Shown here: one piece after another, positions 26,469-35,807 of the stretch
Layout of the letters: the number at the start of each line of letters is the position of its first letter
Position numbering within the stretch: the stretch's first letter is position 1
NCBI RefSeq assembly: GCF_008638305.1
Contig: NZ_VTPZ01000005.1
Span: 223,616-287,615, forward strand
Length of the DNA stretch: 64,000 nucleotides
Direction of reading: 5' to 3'
From: Pseudomonas profundi
Lineage (GTDB): Bacteria; Pseudomonadota; Gammaproteobacteria; Pseudomonadales; Pseudomonadaceae
Translations under genes and position numbers: made by a program
The notes under the pieces: generated by a model
Seen by the model: the letters and a program-made list of their open reading frames with translations, nothing else
What the model was told of the DNA's origin: nothing
The model's database searches: none

Positions 26469-27560
26469 CTAGGCGCCAGGTTCTTCCAGCGGCGGCACTT
26501 CAATATCTGCTTCCACGCCCCGCGGCCACGCGTACAGCACCGCCTTGAACAGCGTCGCTAACGGAATTGCAAAGAACACGCCCCAGAACCCCCACAGGCC
26601 ACCAAAAATCAACACGGCTGCAATGATCGCTACCGGGTGCAAGTTGACTGCTTCAGAGAACAACACCGGCACCAACACGTTGCCATCCAGTGCCTGAATC
26701 ACCGCATACACTGCCATCAACACCATGAACTCGTTACCCAGCCCCCACTGGAACATGCCAACCATGGCGATCGGCAGGGTGGCGACTGTCGCCCCGATAT
26801 AAGGCACCAGTACCGAGAGCCCGACTATCACCGCCAGCAACGCAGCGTAATTGAGGTGCAACACCGCAAAACAGACATAACTCACCGCGCCCACAATGAT
26901 GATTTCCACCGCCTTGCCGCGAATGTAATTGGCAATCTGCTGGTTCATTTCCGTCCAGATACGCGTCATCAACCGGCGCTCACGTGGCAGATGCGCAATG
27001 AACCAGCGCGTGATGGTCTGGTTGTCCATGAGAAAGAAAAATACCAGGATGGGTACCAGAATCAGGTAGACCAGAATGGTAATCAACAATGGCAGACTGG
27101 CCAGCGACTGGGATAATAACCACTGGCCGAGCTGGCCAAACTCACCACTGGCAGTATGGATCAGCTGGGTTATCTGCTCCTCGGATACGAATGCCGGGAA
27201 GCGATCCGGCAGGTGCATCAGTTGTTCCTGCCACTCGACAAGCATGCGCGGCAGCTCGCCGATCAGAGCCAGCGTCTGACGCCACACCAGCGGTATCACC
27301 ACGCCGATCAGCGCGCCCAGCACGCCAACAAACAGCAGGAACACTACCCACACAGCCAATACATGCGGCACATGCCAGCGACGCAAGCGCAGCACCAGCC
27401 CCTGCAACAGATAGGCGACCACCAGACCAATCAGCAGGGGCGCCAGTTTGTTGCCGAAGCTGATCACCACGGCGAAGCCCAGTATCAGCACAATGGCGAG
27501 GACTACCGCTTCTTCGTCTGAAAAATACCGCTGAATCCAGTTACGGAAGACTCGTATCAT
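26469..27560 (-). CDS. AI-2E family (PerM-like) membrane transporter
   Basis: A 363-residue membrane protein with about eight hydrophobic segments and the UPF0118/AI-2E exporter pattern: an early VVISFGNKLAPLLIGLVVAYLLQGL, an aromatic-rich central loop, and the C-terminal GLSVLVPYIGATVATLP and GNVLVPVLFSEAVNLHPV blocks. Substrates of this family vary (autoinducer export, ion antiport) and cannot be read here. Its start overlaps the tusA-like stop by 4 bp. A second member lies at 58608-59705. Confidence 0.88.
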   Translation of the reverse strand: MIRVFRNWIQRYFSDEEAVVLAIVLILGFAVVISFGNKLAPLLIGLVVAYLLQGLVLRLRRWHVPHVLAVWVVFLLFVGVLGALIGVVIPLVWRQTLALIGELPRMLVEWQEQLMHLPDRFPAFVSEEQITQLIHTASGEFGQLGQWLLSQSLASLPLLITILVYLILVPILVFFFLMDNQTITRWFIAHLPRERRLMTRIWTEMNQQIANYIRGKAVEIIIVGAVSYVCFAVLHLNYAALLAVIVGLSVLVPYIGATVATLPIAMVGMFQWGLGNEFMVLMAVYAVIQALDGNVLVPVLFSEAVNLHPVAIIAAVLIFGGLWGFWGVFFAIPLATLFKAVLYAWPRGVEADIEVPPLEEPGA

Positions 27561-27808
27561 GCTTTCTTCCGCAGCCAGTAATGAAATTCTCCACCCTCGA
27601 CAGAGGCGTTGAGCAACTGGTGGCCGGACAGCTCGGCAAAACGTTCAAAGTCGCGCTGGGAGCCGGCATCGGTGGCACTGACTTGCAGGACCTCGCCGGG
27701 TACCATCTCGTTGAGAGCCAGCTTGGCCTTGAGCAAAGGCAGAGGACAGGATAAACCCCGAGCGTCCAGTAGCCGATCGGCCCCTGATTCACACGATTTA
27801 ACAACCAT
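27557..27808 (-). CDS. TusA-family sulfur carrier protein
   Basis: An 83-residue TusA/SirA-like protein with the CPxP motif; Cys21 in LSCPLPLLKAK is the persulfide-carrying residue. These proteins pass sulfur to tRNA thiolation or molybdenum cofactor pathways. In P. aeruginosa the gene at this position (PA1006, from memory) affects molybdenum homeostasis, which fits a genome that also has a molybdopterin oxidoreductase in this window. Overlaps the transporter gene downstream. Confidence 0.9.
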   Translation of the reverse strand: MVVKSCESGADRLLDARGLSCPLPLLKAKLALNEMVPGEVLQVSATDAGSQRDFERFAELSGHQLLNASVEGGEFHYWLRKKA

Positions 27809-27890
27809 TTGCAGACTCCTTGTGATGCCTCAGTATAACCTTGCCGAACAGCGCGCAGACAATCATATACCGACGGGTTAGTTTACTTTC

Positions 27891-29351
27891 ATGCAACGTA
27901 TCAAAGCGGCCATCGCCCTCCTGCTCCAGGCAACGCTGATGTACTCGTTGGCGGTGGTCACGCCTGCCGCGGCAGCCTCTGAAATCAATCTTCCTTCGCT
28001 GGGTGATACCAGCTCATCGATCATGTCCCGCGAGCAGGAACACCAGCTCGGCCGGGCCTGGGTCTCGATGTTGCGCGGCGCGGTTGCGACGCTCGACGAC
28101 CCGCTGCTCAAAGACTTCGTCGAGGACCATGTCTACAAGCTCGCCGAAACCAGCCAGCTAGAAGACCGAAGGCTGACCTTCGTAGCGATAGACAGCCCTC
28201 AGCTCAATGCGTTTGCTGCGCCAGGGGGCGTGGTAGGCGTGAATGGCGGCCTGTTTCTGCATGCCCACACCGAGGCCGAGTTCGCTTCGGTCATGGCACA
28301 CGAGCTGGCGCACCTGTCGCAGCGGCATTTCGCGCGCAATCTGCAACAGCAGCAGCGCATGCGTATCCCATTGATGACGGCCATGCTTGCCAGCGTGGTA
28401 CTGGCTGCTGCAGGGGGCGGTGATGCAGGCTTCGCCGCCCTCGCCTCCACCCAGGCTGCGGCGATTCAGGAACAACGTCGCTTTTCTCGTCAGAACGAAC
28501 AGGAAGCCGACCGCATCGGCATCACCAACCTGCAGCAGGCCGGCTATGATCCAGAGGCCATGCCTGACATGTTTGAACGGCTGGCGCAGCTAAGCCGCTT
28601 CAGCCGCACCCCGCCGGAGTTCTTACTGACACACCCGGTACATCAGTCGCGCATCGCCGACTCACGCAACCGTGCCGAGCAGCTGAGCGGCAATGACCGC
28701 AAGGACAGCGTCGCGTATCAGATGATGCGTGCCCGGGTGCAGCTGAAATACGAACAGAGTCCGGGCCTGGCCGCACAGCGCTTCAAACTGTTGCTGGACG
28801 AGCATGACGGTGAGCATGATGCCGCTCGCTATGGCCTGGCGCTGGCTCTGACCCGCAGCGGTCAGTATGACGACGCAGCACAGGCGCTGAAGCCACTGCT
28901 GGAATCGCGTAGTAACGACATTGCGGTGAATCTCGCACAGGTTGAGCTGGACGCCAGTCGCGACCAAACGGAGCTCGCGTTGCAGCGCCTGGACCGCCTG
29001 CTGGCCATAGCGCCCGATAGTTATCCGGTACTCCAGAGCAAAGCAGACACCCTGCTTGGCGCACGGCGTTACAAGGACGCCGAACAGGTTATCAACCGTC
29101 TGGCCAACCTGAGGAGCGACGATCCGGATGTGTGGTTTCTGGCGGCGGAAATTCGCGGGCTGGCGGGGAATATCCTGGGTGTTCACATGGCCCGCGCCGA
29201 ATACTTCATGCTGGCCGGCGATCTGGATCAGGCCAGCCAACAACTCGACCTGGCGTTGAAACGCGCCGATGACAGCTTCGTGATGACCTCGCGTATCAAT
29301 GCGCGCAAGCAGGAGCTTGCGCGCCAGCGGGAGATCATCGACAGCTTCTGA
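27891..29351 (+). CDS. bepA: periplasmic M48 metalloprotease BepA
   Basis: A 486-residue protease and chaperone for outer membrane assembly. It has a signal peptide (about 29 residues, ending AAAA), the zinc motif HELAH at 137-141 with the third ligand in the QNEQEADRIG segment, and a C-terminal TPR region from about residue 270. BepA degrades stalled LptD or BamA. It is divergent from tusA. Its TGA stop directly abuts the stop codon of nadA on the other strand. Confidence 0.92.
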   Translation: MQRIKAAIALLLQATLMYSLAVVTPAAAASEINLPSLGDTSSSIMSREQEHQLGRAWVSMLRGAVATLDDPLLKDFVEDHVYKLAETSQLEDRRLTFVAIDSPQLNAFAAPGGVVGVNGGLFLHAHTEAEFASVMAHELAHLSQRHFARNLQQQQRMRIPLMTAMLASVVLAAAGGGDAGFAALASTQAAAIQEQRRFSRQNEQEADRIGITNLQQAGYDPEAMPDMFERLAQLSRFSRTPPEFLLTHPVHQSRIADSRNRAEQLSGNDRKDSVAYQMMRARVQLKYEQSPGLAAQRFKLLLDEHDGEHDAARYGLALALTRSGQYDDAAQALKPLLESRSNDIAVNLAQVELDASRDQTELALQRLDRLLAIAPDSYPVLQSKADTLLGARRYKDAEQVINRLANLRSDDPDVWFLAAEIRGLAGNILGVHMARAEYFMLAGDLDQASQQLDLALKRADDSFVMTSRINARKQELARQREIIDSF

Positions 29352-30392
29352 TCAGACCCTGGCTTTGCTGGTGAAATCCAGCATCCGCTCCAGCGGCTTG
29401 ATCGCCTTGGGAATCAGAGTCTCTGGCACCAGAATTTCGTCAGTGCCCTGCTCCAGCGCCTGCAACACCCGGGGCAAGGTATTCATTGCCATCCAGGGGC
29501 AGTTGGCGCAGCTGCGACAGGTTGCGCCGCTTCCGGCCGTTGGCGCCTCGATCAGCTGCTTGTCCGGCGCACCCTGCTGCATCTTGTAGAAAATGCCGCG
29601 GTCAGTCGCCACGATGAACGTCGGATTGGGCAAGGTCTGGGTTGCCTTGATCAACTGGCTGGTCGAGCCTACAACGTCGGCCAATTCCACCACCGGTGCC
29701 GGCGACTCCGGATGGACCAGTATTGCCGCGTCCGGATAGACCTTCTTCAAATCCAGCAGCGCCTTGGCCTTGAATTCCTCGTGCACGATGCAAGAGCCCG
29801 ACCAGAGCAACATGTCTGCTCCGGTCTTCTGCTGGATGTAGCCACCCAGATGCTGGTCCGGCGCCCAGAGGATCTTCTCTCCCTTATCCATCAGATGCTC
29901 GACAATCGCCTCGGCACAACTCGAGGTAACCACCCAGTCCGCTCGCGCCTTGACCGCTGCTGAAGTGTTGGCATACACCACCACAGTGCGATCGGGATGC
30001 TGATCGCAAAACGCCGAAAACTCGTCGATCGGGCAGCCGATATCCAGTGAGCAGGTCGCCTCAAGAGTAGGCATCAACACGCGCTTTTCCGGGCTGAGGA
30101 TCTTTGCCGTCTCCCCCATGAAACGCACGCCCGCCACCACCAGCGTGCTGGCAGGATGATTCTTGCCGAAACGGGCCATTTCCAGTGAGTCCGAAACACA
30201 GCCGCCAGTCTCCTCAGCCAACGCCTGTATCAACGGGTCGGTGTAATAATGAGCAACCAGCGCAGCGTCGTGCGCCTTGAGCGCAGCCGCGATGCGAGCC
30301 AGATAATCGGCCTGTTCAGCTTCGCTCAATACGCGCGGCGCCTTGGCCGCGAGATGCGCCTGAACAAGTACACGCTCGGGAATCTGAGACAT
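29352..30392 (-). CDS. nadA: quinolinate synthase NadA
   Basis: A 346-residue 4Fe-4S enzyme that makes quinolinate from iminoaspartate and dihydroxyacetone phosphate in NAD synthesis. Family marks are [42 protein letters not shown] and the cysteine-rich [13 protein letters not shown]. The start at 30392 ([17 protein letters not shown]) matches the Pseudomonas N-terminus; the ribosome binding site is weak. Length is standard. Confidence 0.95.
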   Translation of the reverse strand: MSQIPERVLVQAHLAAKAPRVLSEAEQADYLARIAAALKAHDAALVAHYYTDPLIQALAEETGGCVSDSLEMARFGKNHPASTLVVAGVRFMGETAKILSPEKRVLMPTLEATCSLDIGCPIDEFSAFCDQHPDRTVVVYANTSAAVKARADWVVTSSCAEAIVEHLMDKGEKILWAPDQHLGGYIQQKTGADMLLWSGSCIVHEEFKAKALLDLKKVYPDAAILVHPESPAPVVELADVVGSTSQLIKATQTLPNPTFIVATDRGIFYKMQQGAPDKQLIEAPTAGSGATCRSCANCPWMAMNTLPRVLQALEQGTDEILVPETLIPKAIKPLERMLDFTSKARV

Positions 30393-30570
30393 AGTTCGAA
30401 CCACTCAACGAGATTTGACCGGCCAATAATACCATGCCAGGTCAAGCCCCCGTGCTTCCTGTTGTCGCCAACTCTGATTACGCGGGTGTTCCCACGGCGT
30501 GAACTTAGCGCAACGCTATCCAGTCAACCGTAACAGGCCCAGCCTGTATTAATCACTCCAGGAGCTCGTC

Positions 30571-31212
30571 ATGTTTCAATTATTGCCCAAGCTATTCACC
30601 TCTCCGCGCTCTGCCTGGCTGCCGATTCGGGAACACGCCGAGCAACACCCATGGGGCTTCCTTCCCGTTCTGCTCGTGTTGTCGGTCATTCCAGCGATCT
30701 GCGCCTATATCGGGACGGCACATGTGGGTTGGGAGCTCTTTGGCAGTGAAGACCCGACCTATCTCAATCAGGGCAGTGCGCTCTATCTCGCATGCATGGT
30801 TTACCTGGGTTTTTTGTGCGGCGTGTCGATAATGGCTCTCATGACGCGCTGGGTCCTGTTCCGCACACCGGGCCGGCCCACCCTGTTGCTTGCCTATACC
30901 TTCGCCACCTGCCTTTCCGTTCCATTGATGCTCGCCAGCATCGGCGCGGTGATACCTGTGCGCATGATGCTTCTGCTCTTCGCGGTGCTCGGAACGCTGT
31001 ACTCGATAATTCTGCTGTTTCGCGGCCTGCCGGTTTTCATGCATCTCAAACGCAACGATGAAACGCGCTTTTACGGAGCCTGCATTCTTGCTGTTGGCTT
31101 TCTGGTGTTTTTGACTAATGGCTTTATTTTCATGGAGCTGTGGTGGCAGCCCCTTAGCGGCGGTGAGTACATTAGCGAGCCCGCCGAATCAGACGATTTT
31201 TCACTGCCATGA
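30571..31212 (+). CDS. Yip1-domain inner membrane protein
   Basis: A 213-residue membrane protein with five predicted membrane segments and the N-terminal LFTSPRSAWLPIREH motif typical of bacterial Yip1-domain (YIP1 family) proteins. A CAGGAG site precedes the ATG. Function is unknown. It is transcribed toward the ferritin-like cluster and precedes it by 400 bp. Confidence 0.8.
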   Translation: MFQLLPKLFTSPRSAWLPIREHAEQHPWGFLPVLLVLSVIPAICAYIGTAHVGWELFGSEDPTYLNQGSALYLACMVYLGFLCGVSIMALMTRWVLFRTPGRPTLLLAYTFATCLSVPLMLASIGAVIPVRMMLLLFAVLGTLYSIILLFRGLPVFMHLKRNDETRFYGACILAVGFLVFLTNGFIFMELWWQPLSGGEYISEPAESDDFSLP

Positions 31213-31615
31213 GCTCAAGGGTCGGCCTCCCGCTGCTACCGACAAGCCGGGCCGACCCGATCATCACTCCAGGCGATTCAATAGTCCGCGATATATCCCA
31301 GTAAGAAAAGTTCAGTTCGCCAGGAACTTCGATTCATTCCAACAAGCATCCGCGGCTTTACGAACTTTTGCATAAATAACCAATCCATATTACCGAGAAG
31401 GGCATAACGCTCGGTCCATACACTGGTGTACGGAGGGTTTGAGATACGGCTAGATGACGTTCCGGCCCGTTTGTGTTTTGGAATCGGATCAACGCTTGCC
31501 TCGTATAAATGCAATTTTTTACTCCCGCCAGAAGCTCCTCGGATAATGCGAGCTCGTGTAATCCGCAAGATCAGCTTCTAGGCCTAATCAATCAACAAAC
31601 CGAAGGATAACTACC
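31213..31615. other. intergenic stretch before the DUF4142 gene
   Basis: About 400 bases without a supported gene. The last 40 bases hold the DUF4142 gene's leader with AAGGATAAC as ribosome binding site. No clear hairpin terminator for the Yip1 gene is visible. The content is less GC-rich than the flanks. Confidence 0.4.
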
Positions 31616-32131
31616 ATGACCAAAGTGAATTATATCAAGAACGGTATGCTCGCAGTGATTCTCGGACTCTCCGCGTCAACTTCCTGGGCGCAGGATATGG
31701 ATGCGACAGAGTTTGTTGATGAAGCAACTGCAAAAGGCATCGCCGAGATCGAAGCAGCTAAGCTTGCAATCGAACAAGGCGAAAGCTCGGAAATCAAATC
31801 TTTTGCTGAACGGATGATCGAAGATCACACCGAGATGAACCAGAAGCTTAAGGAACTCGCCCAGGAAAAGAATCTCGAAGTTTCCGATGATGCCACTTTG
31901 ATGGATCAGGCCAAAGCGATGATTCTTGAAATGCGTGACGGTGAAGGTTTTGACGACCATTACGCTAGCAACCAGGTAAACGCCCACGAGCAGACCATCG
32001 AACTGTTCGAAAACGCTGCGAAGAACCTGAACGATGAAGAGCTCCAAGAGCTTGCCAAAGACAACCTTGAAACCCTGCGCGAACACCTCGCCAAGGCCAA
32101 GGAGCTTGAAGGCCAGACTGAAGCTCAGTAA
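31616..32131 (+). CDS. DUF4142 exported ferritin-like protein
   Basis: A 171-residue exported protein. A signal peptide of about 25 residues ends at SWA-QD. The mature part is a Glu/Lys-rich helical DUF4142 domain (DATEFVDEATAKGIAEIEAAKLA, FAERMIEDHTEMNQKLKELA, NAHEQTIELFENAA). DUF4142 has a ferritin-like four-helix fold; its role is unknown but often linked with stress. Histidines and glutamates are spaced as possible metal ligands (EDH, NAHEQ). First of a run of helical-bundle proteins. Confidence 0.88.
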   Translation: MTKVNYIKNGMLAVILGLSASTSWAQDMDATEFVDEATAKGIAEIEAAKLAIEQGESSEIKSFAERMIEDHTEMNQKLKELAQEKNLEVSDDATLMDQAKAMILEMRDGEGFDDHYASNQVNAHEQTIELFENAAKNLNDEELQELAKDNLETLREHLAKAKELEGQTEAQ

Positions 32132-32480
32132 TCAGACGGTCCGGGGAGGCAGCGCTAGCGCGCTGCCGCAACCCGAAGAGTACTTCCCTGCCCGCCCCTT
32201 CCCGCAGCATCAGACCACCTCAGCTCATCCCTACCCTGACTCTCTGACTTCAGAGTCGATCAGTCCGCCCAAGCGGCATTAACTGTTAGCTGTAACCGGG
32301 CAAACCGGTCAATCCATCGACACTTGAGTGTAGTGTGTATAACGGGTCGTACCACGCGAAGGTGGTTCGCGTCGGGAGGGGGGCTAGGCGATCGATCGAG
32401 GAGGTTAGTAGGCAGCCATTCTGGCGCTTGAACCTCAGACGACAGGAACATGCCCCTCCTTTTTTCAATACGAACACAAA
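32132..32480. other. intergenic stretch between convergent DUF4142 and PA2169-family genes
   Basis: About 350 bases with no supported gene. A perfect hairpin (GGCAGCGC/GCGCTGCC, loop TAGC) lies at 32148-32167, just after the DUF4142 stop, without a T-run. The minus-strand terminator of the next gene closes the right side. Confidence 0.45.
32148..32167 (+). terminator. hairpin after DUF4142 gene
   Basis: An 8-bp perfect stem with a 4-base loop 16 bases after the stop codon. There is no T-run, so it may be a weak or factor-assisted terminator or a stabilising hairpin. Confidence 0.4.
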
Positions 32481-32503
32481 AAAGGGCAGCCTGGGCTGCC
32501 CTT
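32478..32503 (-). terminator. intrinsic terminator of the PA2169-family gene
   Basis: The stem AAGGGCAGCC/GGCTGCCCTT is followed on the minus strand by a run of T residues (TTTTTTGTGTT). It lies 17 bp beyond the gene's stop. Confidence 0.8.
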
Positions 32504-32519
32504 GTCCGAACCGTATCGA

Positions 32520-32975
32520 TCAAGCCTTGTGACTATCGCGCAATGCTTTTACCTGATCGTGGTTGCGCAGAACACCGTCATACTGGCGCTGCACGACCGC
32601 CCGTATATCGGTTGGTAGTTCTTTGTCTAGCGCTTTCTTATAGCTCTTCTTGGCTACATCTTCCCCGCGCTCACACTCATTCAGAACTGCCTGATCGTCT
32701 TTTCCGGTAATTGCCGATTTTATATCGACCCAGCGGCGGTGCATATCGCCACTCACGCTGGTGCTATCCTCGGGATCACCACCAAGCTGAAGCACCAGGG
32801 CTTGCAGCTCAGCAGCTGCCTTGCCACATTCCTGGGCTCTCGCTGAAAAGGTGTTCTTCAGATTTACGCTTTGGGCATCTTCGGCACAGGCTTTAAAACC
32901 AGCCTCGCCATCTTTGCTGGTTTCGATAAGATCGTTAAGCGTGGAAATTACGTCTTTAGTGTCCATGGTCGTCAT
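32520..32975 (-). CDS. PA2169-family four-helix-bundle protein (DUF2383)
   Basis: A 151-residue helical protein with the DUF2383 pattern: DVISTLNDLIETSKDGEAGF at the start, GDMHRRWVDIKSAITG in the middle, and YDGVLRNHDQVKALRD at the end. Members include PA2169 and are ferritin-like in fold, often induced in stationary phase or under stress. An AGGAG-like site (CAGGAGTC) precedes the ATG. No signal peptide. Function unknown. Confidence 0.88.
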   Translation of the reverse strand: MTTMDTKDVISTLNDLIETSKDGEAGFKACAEDAQSVNLKNTFSARAQECGKAAAELQALVLQLGGDPEDSTSVSGDMHRRWVDIKSAITGKDDQAVLNECERGEDVAKKSYKKALDKELPTDIRAVVQRQYDGVLRNHDQVKALRDSHKA

Positions 32976-33034
32976 AATTGACTCCTGTTTCGAACGAAAG
33001 TGTATCTAGCCTGGAAGCCGCAGCGAGACAGGCT

Positions 33035-33355
33035 TCAACCCGTCTTCTGCATCATTTTTTTCTTCATCTCGCAGTGGCCCGTATAACCGCGATAAATAGC
33101 GGCGCCGCCCATGGCCAGACTGATCAATCCAAACAGTCCGCCCTTGCGCAGTCCTTTGCCCACCAGCAAAGCGCCGCCCGCGACAGAGGCCACACGCTCC
33201 ATACCGGTCACATTGATGTCGCTGGATGAACCGGATTTGGTCACACTGGATGAGCCGGATTTGACCGGAGGCGTCTGGGCCTGAGTGGAAGGGCCAGCAT
33301 TGGGCGTTGCGGAAGTTGCCGTAACATTCCCTTGAGGCTGATTTGTCTGAACCAT
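33035..33355 (-). CDS. DUF2892-type small membrane protein
   Basis: A 106-residue protein with a disordered Ser/Thr/Pro-rich N-terminal half and a C-terminal pair of hydrophobic segments (MERVASVAGGALLVGKGL and GLISLAMGGAAIYRGYTGHC) typical of DUF2892/YgaP-like membrane domains. The repeated KSGSSSVT/KSGSSSDI units near residues 32-46 come from a 24-bp tandem near-repeat in the DNA. Ribosome binding site AAGGGGAA. Function unknown. Confidence 0.75.
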   Translation of the reverse strand: MVQTNQPQGNVTATSATPNAGPSTQAQTPPVKSGSSSVTKSGSSSDINVTGMERVASVAGGALLVGKGLRKGGLFGLISLAMGGAAIYRGYTGHCEMKKKMMQKTG

Positions 33356-33499
33356 AAGTGTTCCCCTTTGATGATATTAATGAACATATGCCAGTACCGG
33401 AACGGGACGTTGCCACCTCTAATAGAGACTCGTTGATCCCCCGGTGGTTCAACGACACGGCTTTATGCTCATGAATAAACAAGACTAAATTGTGGAGGT

Positions 33500-33724
33500 C
33501 TATTTAGTGCGGCGGCCAAGATTGCCATGACCAAGACCTTTTTGCGGACTCCGTTCGGAGCCAAAACGCTGCCACGCTCGCTCATGGAAGTAATACGCCA
33601 CGGTATTTACCATCGGTTCTACCAGAGCGATGAGGCCGCCGGTGATTACGCTCCCGGTAAGCAAATAGGCAACGGTGAACGCAACGGTGAAATGAACAAC
33701 TGCGAAGGTAAATGTCTTCAGCAT
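33500..33724 (-). CDS. DUF2061 small membrane protein
   Basis: A 74-residue protein with two hydrophobic segments matching DUF2061 (LKTFTFAVVHFTVAFTVAYLL, then ALVEPMVNTVAYYFHERAW). The ATG at 33724 has a GGGAG site; the longer frame to 33796 lacks one. Membrane location is predicted; function unknown. Confidence 0.8.
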   Translation of the reverse strand: MLKTFTFAVVHFTVAFTVAYLLTGSVITGGLIALVEPMVNTVAYYFHERAWQRFGSERSPQKGLGHGNLGRRTK

Positions 33725-33733
33725 TCCACTCCC

Positions 33734-33757
33734 GAAAAAGGCAGGCCGTAGCCTGCC
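33734..33757 (-). terminator. intrinsic terminator of yciE-like gene
   Basis: The stem GGCAGGC/GCCTGCC with a 4-base loop is followed on the minus strand by TTTTTC. It starts 4 bp past the stop codon of the ferritin-like gene. Confidence 0.75.
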
Positions 33758-33761
33758 CCTA

Positions 33762-34280
33762 TTAGCGTTTGGCCGTCGTGTCCGGCGCGGCGTCACGAGT
33801 AAGATAGGCTTGGGTCAGTTCCGGAAGATGGTCTTTAAGCCATGCTGCCATAGCTTCTTCCTGAGGCAGAATCTGCTCGCAAGCGCGCTGTGTTTCAATA
33901 TCGCCGGTGGCTTTCGCTGCAGCAATAAGGACAGTGTAGGAGGCTATTTCCATATTCTCGAATACGTAGCCAGACATAGCGCCCTTGATAACCTCGTCAC
34001 TGACGAACATGCCAGACGCGCCTTGGCCGAACGCCATGACCTTGCCCCCCATATCCTTGATGGTTGAAGGACTTGCATTCAGCCTCGCCAGGCAGCCGTC
34101 CAATAGCTTCTGCTGGCCCAGAGTTTCCTCAATATGCTGATCGATACGGGCCTTTAGCTTCGGATAATTCTCCAGCCGAGACGATTGCGCTTTCAACATG
34201 GTCTCAGCCTGTTGTTCCATCGCATGTGCGTCACGCAGCCAATCCACGAGGTTGTCAACTTTTGCATTGCTGTCGGTCAT
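33762..34280 (-). CDS. YciE/DUF892 ferritin-like protein
   Basis: A 172-residue member of the DUF892 (YciE) family: KVDNLVDWLRDAHAMEQQAE opens the bundle, HIEETLGQQKLLDGCL follows, and EEAMAAWLKDHLPELTQAYL closes it. The glutamate and histidine spacing resembles a ferritin-like metal site. YciE/YciF proteins are induced by osmotic and other stresses in enterobacteria. The start at 34280 gives the family N-terminus; the longer frame to 34331 is less likely. Confidence 0.87.
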   Translation of the reverse strand: MTDSNAKVDNLVDWLRDAHAMEQQAETMLKAQSSRLENYPKLKARIDQHIEETLGQQKLLDGCLARLNASPSTIKDMGGKVMAFGQGASGMFVSDEVIKGAMSGYVFENMEIASYTVLIAAAKATGDIETQRACEQILPQEEAMAAWLKDHLPELTQAYLTRDAAPDTTAKR

Positions 34281-34628
34281 CGGGGTGCCCTCTTGATAGG
34301 TGATCCTGTAATTGAGAAAGGCTGAGGACAACGAAGTTCCGACCTGGTGAATTCAAATCTTTTCCGCCGACTTTTAAATCAGTGTATTAGGCGCAACCTG
34401 AACGGCTCGTCTCATTTTCCGGACGGATATTGCACGGCATCCAGGCATACCAAAGTTGGAGACCAGCGATGCGTTACTTGGTTCTATCCGTTCTTCACTG
34501 ATTATTCCAAGAAATTAAAAACGGGCACTAAGAACCATTTGATATATAAAAACTATGAACGTTCTTGCTGGTTAAACTTCTACTTTGTACTACCACATCA
34601 ACGTGCCATTAACCGTCTGGAGGCATTC
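34281..34628. other. divergent intergenic region between two ferritin-like genes
   Basis: About 350 bases, AT-rich, without a supported gene. The plus-strand frame is open across most of it (from 34347), but its translation is unlike any bundle protein and has no ribosome binding site until 34618. It should hold two divergent promoters. Confidence 0.5.
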
Positions 34629-35798
34629 ATGCACGGACTTTCGGGAATATTCGACAACCAGGGCGTTCCGCTTGAAAAGCAGGAATTCTCCTGGAAGGAC
34701 ATAGCCAGTAAACCGATCAGCAAACTGGACGATGATGCGTTTACCCGGGTGCGCGTGATACTTATGAATGGTATCGAGCAGGATGCACTGCGTTTAAAGC
34801 ATATCGGCGCAAGAATGAACAAGTCACTGCGGCTGCCCCTGGCCCAGGTCCGTCGGGTGGAACAGCACCAGATGACTGCCATAAACTGGCTTCTATCCTC
34901 GGATCACTCTCCACTGGAAACCACTGTCGCCTACGAGCAAGTCGCGATTGAAGTGACCGCAGCCGTGGCTCAAAACGAGCCTGACCCGTATCAGGCGCAG
35001 ACCTACCGCTTCGGACTGCTGGAGGATTTCGATCACCTGTACCGCTACTCCGCCATGCTCGACCGGCTGGAGGGAAAGGACGCTAACAACATTCTGCAGG
35101 GCTATACCGACATCATCCCCGGCCGTCCCACCTCCGAGCATCACCGCGCCCCTGAAAGCGACCTGCGCGACAATTACGAGAGAGAAAACGCCGCGCTCAT
35201 CACCAAGATTCACGCAGCCATGATCACTGCTGCGGAATATCAAACACATGATTACTACATGAATATCGGCCCGCTGTTCGCCGACCCGGTGGCGCGTCAA
35301 CTTTATGCTGAAATCGCCTCGGTGGAAGAGCAGCACGTTACTCAGTACGGCTCGCTCATGGACCCTGACGAATCCTTCCTGGAAAAGTGGCTGATCCACG
35401 AAGCCATGGAAGTCTATAACTATCAAAGCTGCGCTCAACAGGAGGACAACCCTCGCATCAAGGCCATGTGGGAGCGCTTCCTGGACTACGAACTGGGTCA
35501 TTTGAATCTGGTCTGTGACCTGTTCAAGCAATACGAGCGTCGTGATCCGGCGGAGATTATCGGCGGGTCCGTACCCGCAATGATCGAGTTCAAGAGCCAG
35601 CGCGAATTTGTTCGCAAGGTGGTATCCGAGGAAGTCAATCTGCGCACTTCGGGCAACAAATACGTGCCCAAACAAGAGGAAAGCCCGCTATCGCTGGCTT
35701 ACCGCACCCAGATGAACACCCCGATTATCCCGGCCAACATAGTCTCAGCAGGCTATAACTGGCGCCCGGGTACCGAATTGGCAGAGAAAAAATCCTAG
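34629..35798 (+). CDS. ferritin-like diiron protein with two four-helix bundles
   Basis: A 389-residue helical protein that I know only as ferritin-like. The second half has a full diiron pattern: Glu in TAAEYQTHDYY, ExxH in VEEQHVTQYG, Glu in IHEAMEVYNY and ExxH in YELGHLNL. The first half has a similar but less regular set (GIEQDALRLKH, RVEQHQM, AYEQVAIEV, EDFDHLYRY), suggesting a duplicated bundle. The ATG at 34629 follows a GGAGG site; upstream sequence in frame is rejected. The gene lies 9 bp before a second diiron protein and is probably co-transcribed with it. Role in iron or oxidative stress is inferred. Confidence 0.78.
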   Translation: MHGLSGIFDNQGVPLEKQEFSWKDIASKPISKLDDDAFTRVRVILMNGIEQDALRLKHIGARMNKSLRLPLAQVRRVEQHQMTAINWLLSSDHSPLETTVAYEQVAIEVTAAVAQNEPDPYQAQTYRFGLLEDFDHLYRYSAMLDRLEGKDANNILQGYTDIIPGRPTSEHHRAPESDLRDNYERENAALITKIHAAMITAAEYQTHDYYMNIGPLFADPVARQLYAEIASVEEQHVTQYGSLMDPDESFLEKWLIHEAMEVYNYQSCAQQEDNPRIKAMWERFLDYELGHLNLVCDLFKQYERRDPAEIIGGSVPAMIEFKSQREFVRKVVSEEVNLRTSGNKYVPKQEESPLSLAYRTQMNTPIIPANIVSAGYNWRPGTELAEKKS

Positions 35799-35807
35799 GA
35801 GGCTTCC

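Noticed and set aside
34347..34628. Extended N-terminus of the double ferritin-like protein
   Set aside because: The extra 94 codons are unlike a ferritin-like helix, and the only strong ribosome binding site (GGAGG) is just before 34629.
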